DNA of 64,000 bases, taken from positions 62,001 through 126,000 of the forward strand of contig CAAEPH010000031.1 of the NCBI GenBank assembly GCA_900757865.1, in the 5' to 3' direction. The number at the start of each line of letters is the position of its first letter. Position 1 is the first letter of the stretch. Shown here one piece after another: positions 1 through 8,264 of this stretch. The translations under genes and the position numbers were made by a program. This stretch comes from an uncultured Sutterella sp. (GTDB taxonomy: Bacteria > Pseudomonadota > Gammaproteobacteria > Burkholderiales > Burkholderiaceae_F). The notes beneath the pieces are model-generated. The model searched no databases, was not told where the DNA came from, and worked only from the letters and a program-made list of their open reading frames with translations.

Positions 1-154
1 ACGGTGTTGGTTTTGTTCACGCCTATCCGCTCTCCAAGCGTACTGTCATCTATTCTGGCTTAGGCTACAACTACAGCAAAGCTAAGGGTGAAAGCGACGT
101 TACCGTTAAGCGCTACAACACGGAAGTCCTCTTCGGTTTGAACCACACGTTCTA
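1..154 (+). CDS. Outer-membrane porin, C-terminal fragment
   Basis: Reading from base 3, the last ~50 codons give alternating hydrophobic/polar strands (VHAYPLSKRTVIYSGLGYNY...) and end in GLNHTF followed by TAA. A final aromatic residue after a GLxHxF-type strand is the signature of Gram-negative trimeric porins of the Burkholderiales (OmpC/Porin_4 type), where the terminal Phe is read by the BAM complex. Only the last two or three beta strands are present because the gene starts before the window. A good terminator follows. The channel's specificity cannot be judged from this fragment. Confidence 0.75.
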
Positions 155-197
155 ATCCGAGCGGTCACAAAGTGACCACATGATTTCCTAAAAGGCC

Positions 198-238
198 AAG
201 CCCTCGTGAGTTTTTCCCATGAGGGCTTTCTTCTTTTT
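198..238 (+). terminator. Rho-independent terminator after the porin
   Basis: An 11-bp stem with one G-T wobble pair (AAGCCCTCGTG at 198-208 against CATGAGGGCTT at 218-228) closes a short T-rich loop and runs into a pyrimidine/T-rich tail (231-238). It lies 44 bp after the porin stop codon. Confidence 0.85.
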
Positions 239-925
239 GTGGCTTTTTGAATTGCCTGGGATACCCCCCGTCGCTTCTGGGGGCGCGCGTCCTGCGGGAA
301 TTGCGCCCCCTCGTTAAATTTAGGCCACAACCCCATGCGAAATTGCACAAACCCATAACCTTCATCGGGATTGGCATCAATTATCCCGTCCAATGCGCGT
401 TTTCACTTTAGAAAACCTTGTTTTGAAGGTTTGAAATGTAACTTTCACGAAATGGCCTCAGGAATGTTGCTTATAGACAACATTTGCGCAACCCCATAAA
501 CTTTCTTAACTGAACTGGACGCTTAACTGAGCGCTAAATCAAAGTGGCAATTCGACACTTTTTATGAGTGTGTCTTGCGGTTTCGGGTGAGTGCCGAACC
601 TAAATTAAGGCGAAGCTAATGAGATACGGGACGGGAAAGGTAAATGGCCAATAGGTGTCTTCACGCCTCGCGTTTATGTCGACCTGTTCATTTCACGTGA
701 CTTTAGGGTAAACCCGTGTTGTGCTCTGACAACGCCTTTGACACAATTAATCGGCTTCTCTTTTCGCCGTTTAAATGACTGTCTACTAGCCATTTTGCTC
801 AAGCTTCCAGCCACTTAATTGACAACGAGCATCCTGGCGAGAGGGGTGTATAGGCGCGGTGTCGCGAATGAAGCCCTGCTTTCCCTTCCCTCTTCTCTCT
901 AACGTCTTTTTTATAAGGAATCCCC
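239..925. other. Long intergenic region upstream of the lipoprotein operon
   Basis: About 690 bases without a convincing gene; short minus-strand reading frames here have no family resemblance or ribosome site. TTGACA sequences occur at 738-743 and 819-824 but neither has a well-spaced -10 box, so no promoter is called. The stretch must carry the promoter and leader of the csgG-like operon. An AAGGAAT ribosome site lies just before the ATG at 926. Confidence 0.5.
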
Positions 926-1903
926 ATGAAACGAACTTTCCTGGTCTCGGTGTTAGCCGGATCAATGGCTGTGGGACTCACCGGGTGTGCCATACCGGAT
1001 AGTCCTGTAAAGAGCGTGGAAAACACGGCTACCCAAGCCGAGCAGCTTGAAGCGCAAAAAGCGGTCACCACCCAAGTGGCTGCCCCAACTCTGAAGCGCA
1101 AGATTGCACTGGGTCGCATCACGAACGAAACCGTCTATGGTCGAAGCCTTATTCGCAATGCCGATGGCGATCCGTTAGGGAAACAAGTCGCGGACATGCT
1201 CGCCAAGGACCTCACGGCCTCGGGACACTTCATTGTGCTTGAGCGCACTGATATTGCCTCACTCAACAAAGAAGCTGCCTTCTCTGGCAACGCCATGCAA
1301 CGCATCGGTGCAGACGTTCTCTTGATTGGATCGCTCACCGAATACGGTCGTAAGACCTTGGGCACACGCGGGTTTTTAAGTAGCACCAAAAAGCAAGTCG
1401 CCTACGCGAAGATGGACGTGCGTCTCGTGGACACCACCACGGGTCAGGTGATTTTCTCCACGTCCGGTGCGGGTGAAACGAGCACCGAGTCGGGCAACAT
1501 CTTAGGCTGGGGCAACAAGCGCTCAGGGTATGATGGCACATTGGGTGACAAAGCGATTTCGGTTGCGGTCTCGGATGTGGTCAACAAACTCGTGACGCAA
1601 CTGGCTGACCGTCCGTGGAATACCTACTTCCTCAGTATGGAACCCGGTCAGTTGGTGATCTCGGGCGGTGCCTCGCAAGGTCTTAAAGTGGGAACGAAGT
1701 TGCGCGTTGTAGCGCCAGGCAAGATGGTGAAGTCGCCTCAAACCGGCTTCATGATCCCGCTCCCCGGGAAAGACGTTGCCACGGTTGAAGTGGTGCAGAC
1801 CTTTGGCGATACGCCCGAGACCGAAGGCTCCATTGTGCGTGTCGTGAACGGATCGCTGGGGAAATACACAGTCGATCAGCTCAAAGTTGTGGAGGTGAAA
1901 TAA
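926..1903 (+). CDS. CsgG-family outer-membrane lipoprotein
   Basis: 325 aa. The signal peptide ends in a lipobox (VGLTGC, Cys21), so the mature protein is lipid-anchored. The body carries the CsgG-type fold signature: an IALGRITNETVYG start, an LxxDLTASGHFIVLERTDI segment, and GADVLLIGSLTEYG. CsgG forms the curli secretion pore in Enterobacteriaceae, but relatives in this operon setting (next to DUF4810 and DUF799 lipoproteins) are not linked to curli fibres and no csgA/csgB is present. It is the first gene of a four-gene operon; its stop overlaps the next start (TAATG). A role in outer-membrane or envelope lipoprotein assembly is inference. Confidence 0.85.
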   Translation: MKRTFLVSVLAGSMAVGLTGCAIPDSPVKSVENTATQAEQLEAQKAVTTQVAAPTLKRKIALGRITNETVYGRSLIRNADGDPLGKQVADMLAKDLTASGHFIVLERTDIASLNKEAAFSGNAMQRIGADVLLIGSLTEYGRKTLGTRGFLSSTKKQVAYAKMDVRLVDTTTGQVIFSTSGAGETSTESGNILGWGNKRSGYDGTLGDKAISVAVSDVVNKLVTQLADRPWNTYFLSMEPGQLVISGGASQGLKVGTKLRVVAPGKMVKSPQTGFMIPLPGKDVATVEVVQTFGDTPETEGSIVRVVNGSLGKYTVDQLKVVEVK

Positions 1904-2244
1904 TGCGTCGTCAGTTGATTTCTACATTAGTGGCCTCTGTGGTGATGGCGGGTATGCTAGGCGGCTGCGCCTACCCCACCGAGAAAGCCGAAGTGCTCGA
2001 CAACCGTCCTCAAATCAGCTTTAAAGACACCAAGTCGGCCGACACGCTGGCGGTCTTTGTTGACGGCATTCGCAATGGCTATGTCGCAGACTACCTCGAA
2101 GGCAAACGTGCGCTACGCTTGATGCCCGGTACCCACGTCATCACTGTGCCGATGTTAGACGGCACCACGTACAGCGAAAAAGTGTATGTGAGCGACGGCG
2201 TCACCCGCACGATCACCCTTCCACAACCTAAGGGAGCTCGCTAA
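1903..2244 (+). CDS. Small PEGA-like lipoprotein
   Basis: 113 aa with a lipobox LGGC (Cys22). After the lipid anchor it contains one short beta-rich module: VFVDGIRNGYVADYL, then LMPGTHVITV, then KVYVSDGVTRTITL. The order 'DG...G...PG.H.v.v...v.v..G' resembles a PEGA domain, a small surface/periplasmic beta domain. It overlaps both neighbours by one base (TAATG junctions), so it is translated with the CsgG-like and DUF4810 proteins and probably acts with them. The exact function is unknown; the PEGA resemblance is by eye. Confidence 0.75.
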   Translation: MRRQLISTLVASVVMAGMLGGCAYPTEKAEVLDNRPQISFKDTKSADTLAVFVDGIRNGYVADYLEGKRALRLMPGTHVITVPMLDGTTYSEKVYVSDGVTRTITLPQPKGAR

Positions 2245-2651
2245 TGAAAAAAATCGCCCTCCTTCTCACCCTCGGGAGTGCGGTGTTGCTGGCAGGTTGC
2301 TCGGGTCCCACGACCCGCTACGCCTGGAACGACTACAGCAACCACCTCTATGACTATTCGGGGCAAGAGATCACACAAGAGCAGTACTTGGAGTACTTAA
2401 TCGGTGCGGTGGACGAAGCGAAAAAACGCAACGTTCGTGTGGCGCCGGGGCTCTACGCGGAGATTGGCACGCGTTATGCCCGCGAAGGCAAATACGATGA
2501 CGCGATTGGCTACTACGAGCTCGAGCGCCAAACGTGGCCCGAGAGCGAAGGCTTTATGAGCGCTTTGATCGACGGCATTAAGAAAAACAAGGCGGTAACC
2601 GATGGGAAATCGGGCTCCGACGCAACGTCATCGAAGGAGGCTCAGCCATGA
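2244..2651 (+). CDS. DUF4810-family lipoprotein
   Basis: 135 aa. Signal peptide with lipobox LLAGC (Cys19). The mature part matches the DUF4810 pattern: RYAWNDYSNHLYDYS, a helical TPR-like stretch (VAPGLYAEIGTRYAREGKYDDAIGYYELERQTWPES) and a charged, disordered tail. Members are almost always encoded between CsgG-like and DUF799 lipoproteins, as here, pointing to a three-protein envelope assembly. Its end overlaps the next start by four bases (ATGA). The biochemical role is not established. Confidence 0.85.
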   Translation: MKKIALLLTLGSAVLLAGCSGPTTRYAWNDYSNHLYDYSGQEITQEQYLEYLIGAVDEAKKRNVRVAPGLYAEIGTRYAREGKYDDAIGYYELERQTWPESEGFMSALIDGIKKNKAVTDGKSGSDATSSKEAQP

Positions 2652-3280
2652 TCACCACGTGGAAAAAACTTGCGCTGGGTGCGGCCTGCCTGAGCACGCT
2701 CCTTCTCACGGGTTGCGCCACCCAAGGGCCAACGTATGCTGTCTCGGACCATGAAATCCGCTCGATTTTGGTGGCCCCCTCAGTGAACGAAACCGATACG
2801 GTGGAAGCCAATACGCTCATGGATGCCATGACCACGTATCCGCTCTCGGAATTTGGCTACTACGTCTTCCCGATGGATACCGTGAAGTACGTCTTGGAAG
2901 CTGAAGGCCTCTATGAACCGGAGCGCTTGCAACAGCTCGGACCCGAAAAGCTCGCTGAGCTCTTTCATTCGGACTCGGTTCTCTACGTGAAGATCACGCA
3001 CTGGGATGCGACGTACGCGTTACTCAACACCCGCACGCGCGTGACAGCCGAGTACACGTTCTACAAAGCGGACGGCACCAAGATCTGGTCGGATACCTGC
3101 TCGGTCTATTGGGACTCGAACCAGGGCAACAGCTCAGGCCTCATCGGTCTTATTGTGGATGCGGCCGTGGCAGCGATCAACCGTGCGGCGCCCGACTATC
3201 GCATTGCGTCTCGCAACGTGAACTTCATGGCCATCCGCCAGTGGGAACCGGGTCCTTACGTGCGCGCGGCGAAACCCTAA
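2648..3280 (+). CDS. DUF799 / GNA1162-like lipoprotein
   Basis: 210 aa. Lipobox LLTGC (Cys23), then a compact domain resembling the neisserial lipoprotein GNA1162 (DUF799): SILVAPSVNET, LSEFGYYVFPMD, LFHSDSVLYVKITHW, and an alanine-rich helix near the C-terminus (LIVDAAVAAINRA). The GNA1162 fold resembles TolB/ABC-type accessory proteins. It is the last gene of the operon and is followed by a hairpin with a T-run. The family match is good; the function remains unknown. Confidence 0.85.
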   Translation: MITTWKKLALGAACLSTLLLTGCATQGPTYAVSDHEIRSILVAPSVNETDTVEANTLMDAMTTYPLSEFGYYVFPMDTVKYVLEAEGLYEPERLQQLGPEKLAELFHSDSVLYVKITHWDATYALLNTRTRVTAEYTFYKADGTKIWSDTCSVYWDSNQGNSSGLIGLIVDAAVAAINRAAPDYRIASRNVNFMAIRQWEPGPYVRAAKP

Positions 3281-3429
3281 GGCGCAACTTGCACGTTGTG
3301 TTGCCTTTGCGTAGTGTAGCGTTTCCGCTCTAAGACCTCCCTCGTTAATGAGGTACGGTTTAGCGGTAACGGTAACGCAAACGACAAAGCGCTAAACGCC
3401 AAACGCAAGGCAAAACGAGGAAAAAGAAG

Positions 3430-3475
3430 AAAGCCTCACCGTGTGGGTAAAGTACCCCGCAGAGGGGCTTTTTTC
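3430..3475. terminator. Probable bidirectional terminator
   Basis: Between two convergent genes. AAAGCCTC at 3430-3437 pairs with GAGGGGCTTT (GG bulge) around 3462-3471, around an inner GGGTA/TACCC hairpin. The plus side ends in TTTTTT; the minus side reads into a TTTCTTCTTTTTCC tract. It can serve the DUF799 operon and the EamA gene. Confidence 0.5.
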
Positions 3476-3502
3476 GATGGCGACAAAGGTTACTTTTATC
3501 GC

Positions 3503-4393
3503 TTATGCCTTGCGCTTAAACCAGCCTGAGCACTCCCCAACAAACGTCCCACCCAAGACCAAGACAGCGCCCAGAATGGTTGCCAGGGTAAGGGGTTCAT
3601 GCAAGAAGAAGTATGAGAGCAGTACCGCACTAATCGGGTCGATGTAGCTATAGAGCGCCACGGATTGCGCCGAGACTTTTTCCATGCAACTAAAGAGAAT
3701 CGCACAGGCGAGCCCCGTGTGCACAACGCCCAAAAAGGCCATCAGTCCCCAGGTCGACGGTGCAATGCTCTCGACTGGCGTTGTGTCGGTGGCAAACGCC
3801 ATCGCAACGATCACAACCAACGCGGAACAAAAGAGTTGCCACCCCGTCTTCGTATAGGCTTCCATCGGTGTGGAGAGTTTGTTAAAGATCACCAAGAGCA
3901 TGTAGAAAAAGGCTGAGGCCAGGCCATAAAAAATGCCCGCGATGTTGGCGTTTTGCCCTCCTCCCGTAAAGAGACCGCTCACGATAGCGATCCCCACAAA
4001 AGCCATCAAAACGCCAACGAGCTGAGCAGCTTTGAGTTTTTCTTTGAGCACCAAGGGCGAGAGCAACATCACGCCGATTGGCGCCATGTAGTAGCAAACG
4101 GTGGCAATGGCGACCGACGTACGATTAAAGGCCTCAAACAAAAAGAGCCAATTAAGTCCCATGGCAACGCCAGATAACGTGAGCCACACGAGATTGCGCT
4201 TTAGCCCTCGCCAATCGACGCCCTTTTGAAACAACAAAATCAAAGCCACCATGAAGAGCGCCCCCACCACGCTACGCGCGAGCACCAGCGTGAGGCTGTC
4301 GACCGGGATGTAGCGACGAAAGACACCCACAGTACTCCAAATTAAGAAAGCGGATAAGAGCAGAAGTTTGTATTGAGCAAGAGAGCGTGTCAT
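3503..4393 (-). CDS. EamA/DMT-family inner-membrane transporter
   Basis: 296 aa with about ten hydrophobic helices and the internal duplication expected of drug/metabolite exporters. The first repeat begins FLIWSTVGVFRRYI with LARSVVGALFM; the second contains FYGLASAFFYMLLVIFNKL and ends in the conserved EPLTLATILGAVLVLGG. The membrane location is clear, but the substrate (amino acids, nucleotides or other metabolites) cannot be read from sequence. It is a single gene on the minus strand, convergent with the lipoprotein operon. Confidence 0.85.
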   Translation of the reverse strand: MTRSLAQYKLLLLSAFLIWSTVGVFRRYIPVDSLTLVLARSVVGALFMVALILLFQKGVDWRGLKRNLVWLTLSGVAMGLNWLFLFEAFNRTSVAIATVCYYMAPIGVMLLSPLVLKEKLKAAQLVGVLMAFVGIAIVSGLFTGGGQNANIAGIFYGLASAFFYMLLVIFNKLSTPMEAYTKTGWQLFCSALVVIVAMAFATDTTPVESIAPSTWGLMAFLGVVHTGLACAILFSCMEKVSAQSVALYSYIDPISAVLLSYFFLHEPLTLATILGAVLVLGGTFVGECSGWFKRKA

Positions 4394-4701
4394 GGTACGC
4401 GAGTGACAGGAGTGAAATGGGGAAAATATAGGTCTGTGAGAGGTTGGGCGTTATTCTCCTCATGTGCCAACTAAGGCATCTTGAAAATGGATAGAAGTCC
4501 CAATGCTATGAGGTCACGGACCTAAGTATTCACATTAGCAGAGACTGGCGCTCATGACACTTGGGCGAATCGCCTAGGGGCGTTGATGAGCGGATAAAAA
4601 TCGCTGGGTTAAAGTCTTTGGGGTGTTAGAGCGATTCCTCCCGACACCCCGAGGTCTGAAAGGCTTTTTATCCCCTTAATTTATCGTAGGAAACTCCCCT
4701 C
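4394..4701. other. Intergenic region between the EamA gene and aroM
   Basis: 308 bases without a supportable gene. It should contain the promoter of the minus-strand EamA gene and the 3' end of the marR-aroM transcript. No strong T-tailed hairpin was found for the latter. Confidence 0.4.
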
Positions 4702-5431
4702 TTACAAAAGCGCCCTCAATACATTGATCATCGTGTCAGTTGATGCCATAACAGGACAATCCACCACGGCTTGACAGAGTTTTTTATGCTCCAATCGATA
4801 CCCCATACAATCGAGGACAATGAGGTCGACGCCTTGCTTGGCTAAATCCTTAGCAGCCCTCTGGATCTCTTGTGCACTGGCCGTATAGGGCGATGCATCG
4901 GCAAAGACGAGTTCTTGCCCGGTTTTTACCCATTTTCTCTTTTCACTTTGCGCTTGCTCCAAAAGGGGAACCATTACGCCTAATTTTCCATGTCCTGTTA
5001 ACGCAGTGACAACAGGGGGGGACAACATGATCAGGTTCAATCAATTTGGCTTTTTGGCTTCTCAACCCCTCAAACTCACCCGTGCATAAAATCACTATAA
5101 TGGAACACCCAGTATCTTCCAAAAAAGCGATTTTGTCTTCTAGTCCCTGTCGCACCGCAGTCTTACCCATAACGACCGATGAACCATCCAACAGCTTAGA
5201 CGTTAATAGGTCATCCCCAGCTCGCGGCGTGAAACGTTCGGTAATCTCCTCACGACTTAGGCCATCAAGTACGCCTACGTGAATGCAAGTGGTCCCATCA
5301 GGGAGCATGGCGTCAATCAACGGTACAATGTCACTTCGCGGTGCCTGCCCGATCGTAATGGTGCCGATCATTACTTCTCTTGACGCGGGGACATCGGCCG
5401 GCGTCATACCCCCTAATGCTGTATTTTGCAT
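4702..5431 (-). pseudogene. aroM: AroM-family protein, interrupted by a one-base insertion in a C7 tract
   Basis: The first part (from ATG 5431) reads GTITIGQAPRSDIVPLIDAML, then SIIVILCTGEFEGL. After KLIEPDHV it runs through seven C (coding sense of 5015-5021) into the wrong frame and stops at 4943. The second frame carries the rest: VVTALTGHGKLGVMVPLLEQAQ, LIVLDCMGYRLEHKKLCQAVVDCPVMAS. With six C the product is a continuous ~242-aa AroM, the usual family length being about 225. AroM is a little-studied protein with an Asp/Glu/hydantoin-racemase-like fold. It is last in the marR-DUF1177-DUF1177-OPT-aroM operon. The break may be a true mutation, a phase-variable state, or a sequencing error. 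Confidence 0.85.
5015..5021 (-). repeat. Homopolymer tract (C7 in coding sense) breaking aroM
   Basis: Seven G on the plus strand. Length 6 or 9 restores the aroM frame; 7 or 8 does not. Tracts of this length are prone to slipped-strand changes and to read errors. Confidence 0.8.
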
Positions 5432-5458
5432 AATCCACCTTTTGTCGACTAAGTGATT

Positions 5459-5493
5459 CGGTCTGGAACGCTTTCCGTTAGTGCTCCAGACCG
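5459..5493 (-). other. Hairpin between the OPT gene and aroM
   Basis: A perfect 9-bp inverted repeat (CGGTCTGGA / TCCAGACCG) with a 17-base loop lies in the 92-base gap. There is no T-run on the minus strand, so it is more likely an mRNA processing or stabilising hairpin than a terminator. Confidence 0.5.
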
Positions 5494-5523
5494 ATCCTAA
5501 AATCCAAGGTCAACACAACACTG

Positions 5524-7161
5524 CTATTTGTGGCGTAACCCTGGGAAGAACGATGAGAAGAAGCTCAGGAGCGCGTCTCCGGCGATCATTCCTGCGGCCA
5601 GCACTTCCATGGGTCCCCGTGCATCTGGGCCCATAACTTTGAGGACCACAATTCGGATTAGTAAACCCATCAGAACAGCCCAACCCGCCATTGGGTTCGG
5701 TATTAACAGCCCCGTGGCAAGCAAGACGCCCATCTGACGGGATGGACCACCCAAAAATTGAATTAAAGCGCCAGGAATGGCCCAGATCAGAAGGGACTTA
5801 GCAATATCCATCGACACACCTGCATTAATAGCAGCGATATAGACTTTTGCGACCGGTGGAACGAGTCCTTGAGAGAAATAGTCATGATAGACAAAAGCCA
5901 CCACAGGTATGGCCACCAAAAACGCGAGTGAAGCCGCAAAGAACTGTTGACGACGGCCGTCCAATTCAAATGACGGATCTTTGCCGTTGTTGCGTAGAAT
6001 CCAGCCCGCTTTCAGGTCGTAGCCCATATCCGCAAACGCCGGTCCCGTTGCTGCTGCAAACCCGCAGAGCATGGCCAATGCTTCAGGTGGAAAGCCAATC
6101 AAAATACCAACAATCAGTGTAATGAGCGCCACGGCAAAGGCGGGGAACCATCCTGAATGCATAGCCGCCAAACCGACAATCACTTCATGAATGAAGGCAG
6201 CAAAGGCTGCATAAATCATGAAAGCAATGAGCCACCCTAGGGAAAGCTTGTAGTAGAGGCCACTTGAAAAAGCAATGAGAACCGCGATGACACCAAAAGC
6301 AAGCATCCCAAAGCTAATCGTACGACCAATGGTCTCGTCTCGGTGTTCGGGCATCACGACACCATGCTTTTGTGCATGGGCTTTTTCTTCAGCCCGAGTG
6401 CTGTGGTCGTCCTGACTCTGATCTCGTCCAAGCATGAGAAAGAAGATCTGCACAAGGGCTACGATCCCTGCCCCCACCATGATGCCGTGAGGAATATAGA
6501 GCGCATTGATGTCGATCCCTAAAACCGGTTGGCTATAGCCACGGAGCAAAAAGCCAATCCCCAACATGAAGAGCGCCCAGACGTTCCCTAAAAAAGCGGT
6601 ACCCAAGGCAGCCATAGGGAATCTGAAGAACGACCCAATGGCTCCAATCACGATACCGATACCTAACAGAACAGCTTGTTTGCCCCCTTGATCCCCCGCT
6701 TTGATACTTTCGGCAGCTGCTACACCCAAAGGCCAAGCCCCAGTAGCTGGGAACAAACGGGTGTTAAAGAGTTTGTAGAGGATAAACCCGTCAAGTAGCA
6801 TGGCAAGTGCCACCCCAATGAACATCGAGACCACCAAATCAGGGCGCCCGAATAACCAGGGAATAGCGATCGGTAGCAACAACGAATTGGCAGCACCAAA
6901 GGTGGCTGCGGATGTTGCTGACTGTGCAAGGTTTTGCACGTGTATATCACGATAATGACCAAAAAATTTCAGAGGTACACGGGCGATAATCATGGCACAC
7001 ATTGCCCCGATAATAGCCGTGTTGGGCGTGACGCCCAAGCTCACCAGAAGCTGTACACCAATAATGGCACCGAAAATCGATAGTGCCAGCAACAAAATAA
7101 ACGTCGCTGGTTCAATCACCCGTGGATGTTTCTGCGGGGCATGATCCGTTGGATTGCTCAT
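5524..7161 (-). CDS. OPT-family (oligopeptide/YSL-type) transporter
   Basis: 545 aa and strongly hydrophobic, with some 12-14 predicted membrane helices. Features typical of the OPT superfamily include an early hydrophobic pair, PNTAIIGAMCAMIIARVPL, NLAQSATSAATFGAANSL, a cytoplasmic charged loop around residue 250-270, and a late GGPSRQMGVLLATGLLI segment. OPT proteins are proton-driven importers of peptides or metal-chelate-like small molecules. Its place between two DUF1177 genes and aroM suggests it imports the substrate those enzymes act on. Start ATG at 7161 has an AGGAGG-like ribosome site (GGAGGTTGC). Confidence 0.85.
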   Translation of the reverse strand: MSNPTDHAPQKHPRVIEPATFILLLALSIFGAIIGVQLLVSLGVTPNTAIIGAMCAMIIARVPLKFFGHYRDIHVQNLAQSATSAATFGAANSLLLPIAIPWLFGRPDLVVSMFIGVALAMLLDGFILYKLFNTRLFPATGAWPLGVAAAESIKAGDQGGKQAVLLGIGIVIGAIGSFFRFPMAALGTAFLGNVWALFMLGIGFLLRGYSQPVLGIDINALYIPHGIMVGAGIVALVQIFFLMLGRDQSQDDHSTRAEEKAHAQKHGVVMPEHRDETIGRTISFGMLAFGVIAVLIAFSSGLYYKLSLGWLIAFMIYAAFAAFIHEVIVGLAAMHSGWFPAFAVALITLIVGILIGFPPEALAMLCGFAAATGPAFADMGYDLKAGWILRNNGKDPSFELDGRRQQFFAASLAFLVAIPVVAFVYHDYFSQGLVPPVAKVYIAAINAGVSMDIAKSLLIWAIPGALIQFLGGPSRQMGVLLATGLLIPNPMAGWAVLMGLLIRIVVLKVMGPDARGPMEVLAAGMIAGDALLSFFSSFFPGLRHK

Positions 7162-7184
7162 AGCAACCTCCTTTTAGAGGCTTT

Positions 7185-7230
7185 CGGGAAGAGCAATGGC
7201 GATGACGTATGTTTCTCTTCCCGTTTTTTT
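7185..7230 (+). terminator. Terminator-like hairpin in antisense orientation upstream of the OPT gene
   Basis: A perfect 9-bp stem (CGGGAAGAG 7185-7193 / CTCTTCCCG 7215-7223) is followed on the plus strand by seven T (7224-7230). The flanking genes run on the minus strand, so on the sense mRNA this is a 5'-leader hairpin of the OPT gene, while on the plus strand it would stop antisense transcription. Confidence 0.5.
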
Positions 7231-7284
7231 AGCAAAGACTCCTTTCGAAGAGTCACAAAGTGAAATGAAAACCCGTTTGGACAT

Positions 7285-8223
7285 TTATTTCAGATTGCCA
7301 TTCGTCTGAAATCGACTCATCGATCCGTAGAGATTTTCCATGCGTTCATATTCAGCTCTGTCATAGAAAGAGCAAACGCCTTGTGTAAAGGCTTTGGCGA
7401 CTTCAACGCTATAGCGAACGGCGTCGTCAACGTCCACCAAGTGTGTTGCCCCCGTGGCACAACCCGGAACCATCGTTTCTGTCGTAATCGCGAGACCCAC
7501 GACGGGAACGTCCGCTGCAACGCTCGGCTGCAATATGGAGTTCATGTGATATAGCCCATTACCGTAAGGCGTAATGTCTTGCTGAGTAATCGGGAAAGCG
7601 GCAGGAAGTTTTCCTGTGGTTATCGCCATTAGGTTGAGCAGATCTTCTGAGACACGAAGGATGTAACCTTTGAGTACCGTTGGGGAAATTGAGATGCCAC
7701 TTTTACAAATGATTTGATTACCTTTCGTGGTATCAATGGAGAGGATCGCATCCATGGCTGGATCGATTTCAAACTGGTTAAGCACATCCATCGTCACTGG
7801 TGAATCCATAAAGGGAACGGGCTTATGAGGGAGTGTGGGAGCATGTGGGCAAATATGCGTACCCACAATGACATCACCTTCGAGCTGATCGCCTTTATTG
7901 AGTCCGCGAGCAAGCGTAGCTGCGCACGTCACCGCTGCTAGGGCCCCATCACCGTCAGAGGTGAAACCCAAGCGTTCTGGACGAGCCCCCAAGCCCCCTA
8001 AACGGCCAACGATGCCAAACGTGGGGGCACTACCACCATGACGTTTTCCGTTTTTGCCCGGTATCAGGAATTTCACAAAGTCCGTTGAACCGCGCACACC
8101 TTTCACTGTCGTGGATGAGCCTTCCACAGCACCCTGGGCTTGGACGTAGCGCACCACATCGCCACCCGTGACATGCCCATCATCCAACATGTCAGCCAAT
8201 TCGACTAATTGCTTAAAACTCAT
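7285..8223 (-). CDS. DUF1177-family protein, second copy
   Basis: 312 aa. A close paralogue of the upstream gene: both share the N-terminal LVELADMLDDG helix, GGSAPTFGIVGRLGGLGARPERLGF, SDGDGALAA, a GTHICPHAPT-type Cys/His motif, DAILSIDTTKGN, and ITPYGNGLYHMNSI. Conserved Asp, His and Cys positions suggest an enzyme, possibly metal-dependent, but no reaction has been assigned to DUF1177. It lies 41 bases after its paralogue and upstream of the OPT transporter. The two copies may form a hetero-oligomer or act on related substrates. Confidence 0.85.
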   Translation of the reverse strand: MSFKQLVELADMLDDGHVTGGDVVRYVQAQGAVEGSSTTVKGVRGSTDFVKFLIPGKNGKRHGGSAPTFGIVGRLGGLGARPERLGFTSDGDGALAAVTCAATLARGLNKGDQLEGDVIVGTHICPHAPTLPHKPVPFMDSPVTMDVLNQFEIDPAMDAILSIDTTKGNQIICKSGISISPTVLKGYILRVSEDLLNLMAITTGKLPAAFPITQQDITPYGNGLYHMNSILQPSVAADVPVVGLAITTETMVPGCATGATHLVDVDDAVRYSVEVAKAFTQGVCSFYDRAEYERMENLYGSMSRFQTNGNLK

Positions 8224-8264
8224 GGTTATGCTCTCCTTCTAAGGGGTAGAAAAAAGATGGACGA

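Noticed and set aside
738..851. Candidate sigma70 promoters before the csgG-like gene
   Set aside because: TTGACA boxes at 738 and 819 exist, but the nearest -10-like hexamers are at spacings well outside 16-18 bases.
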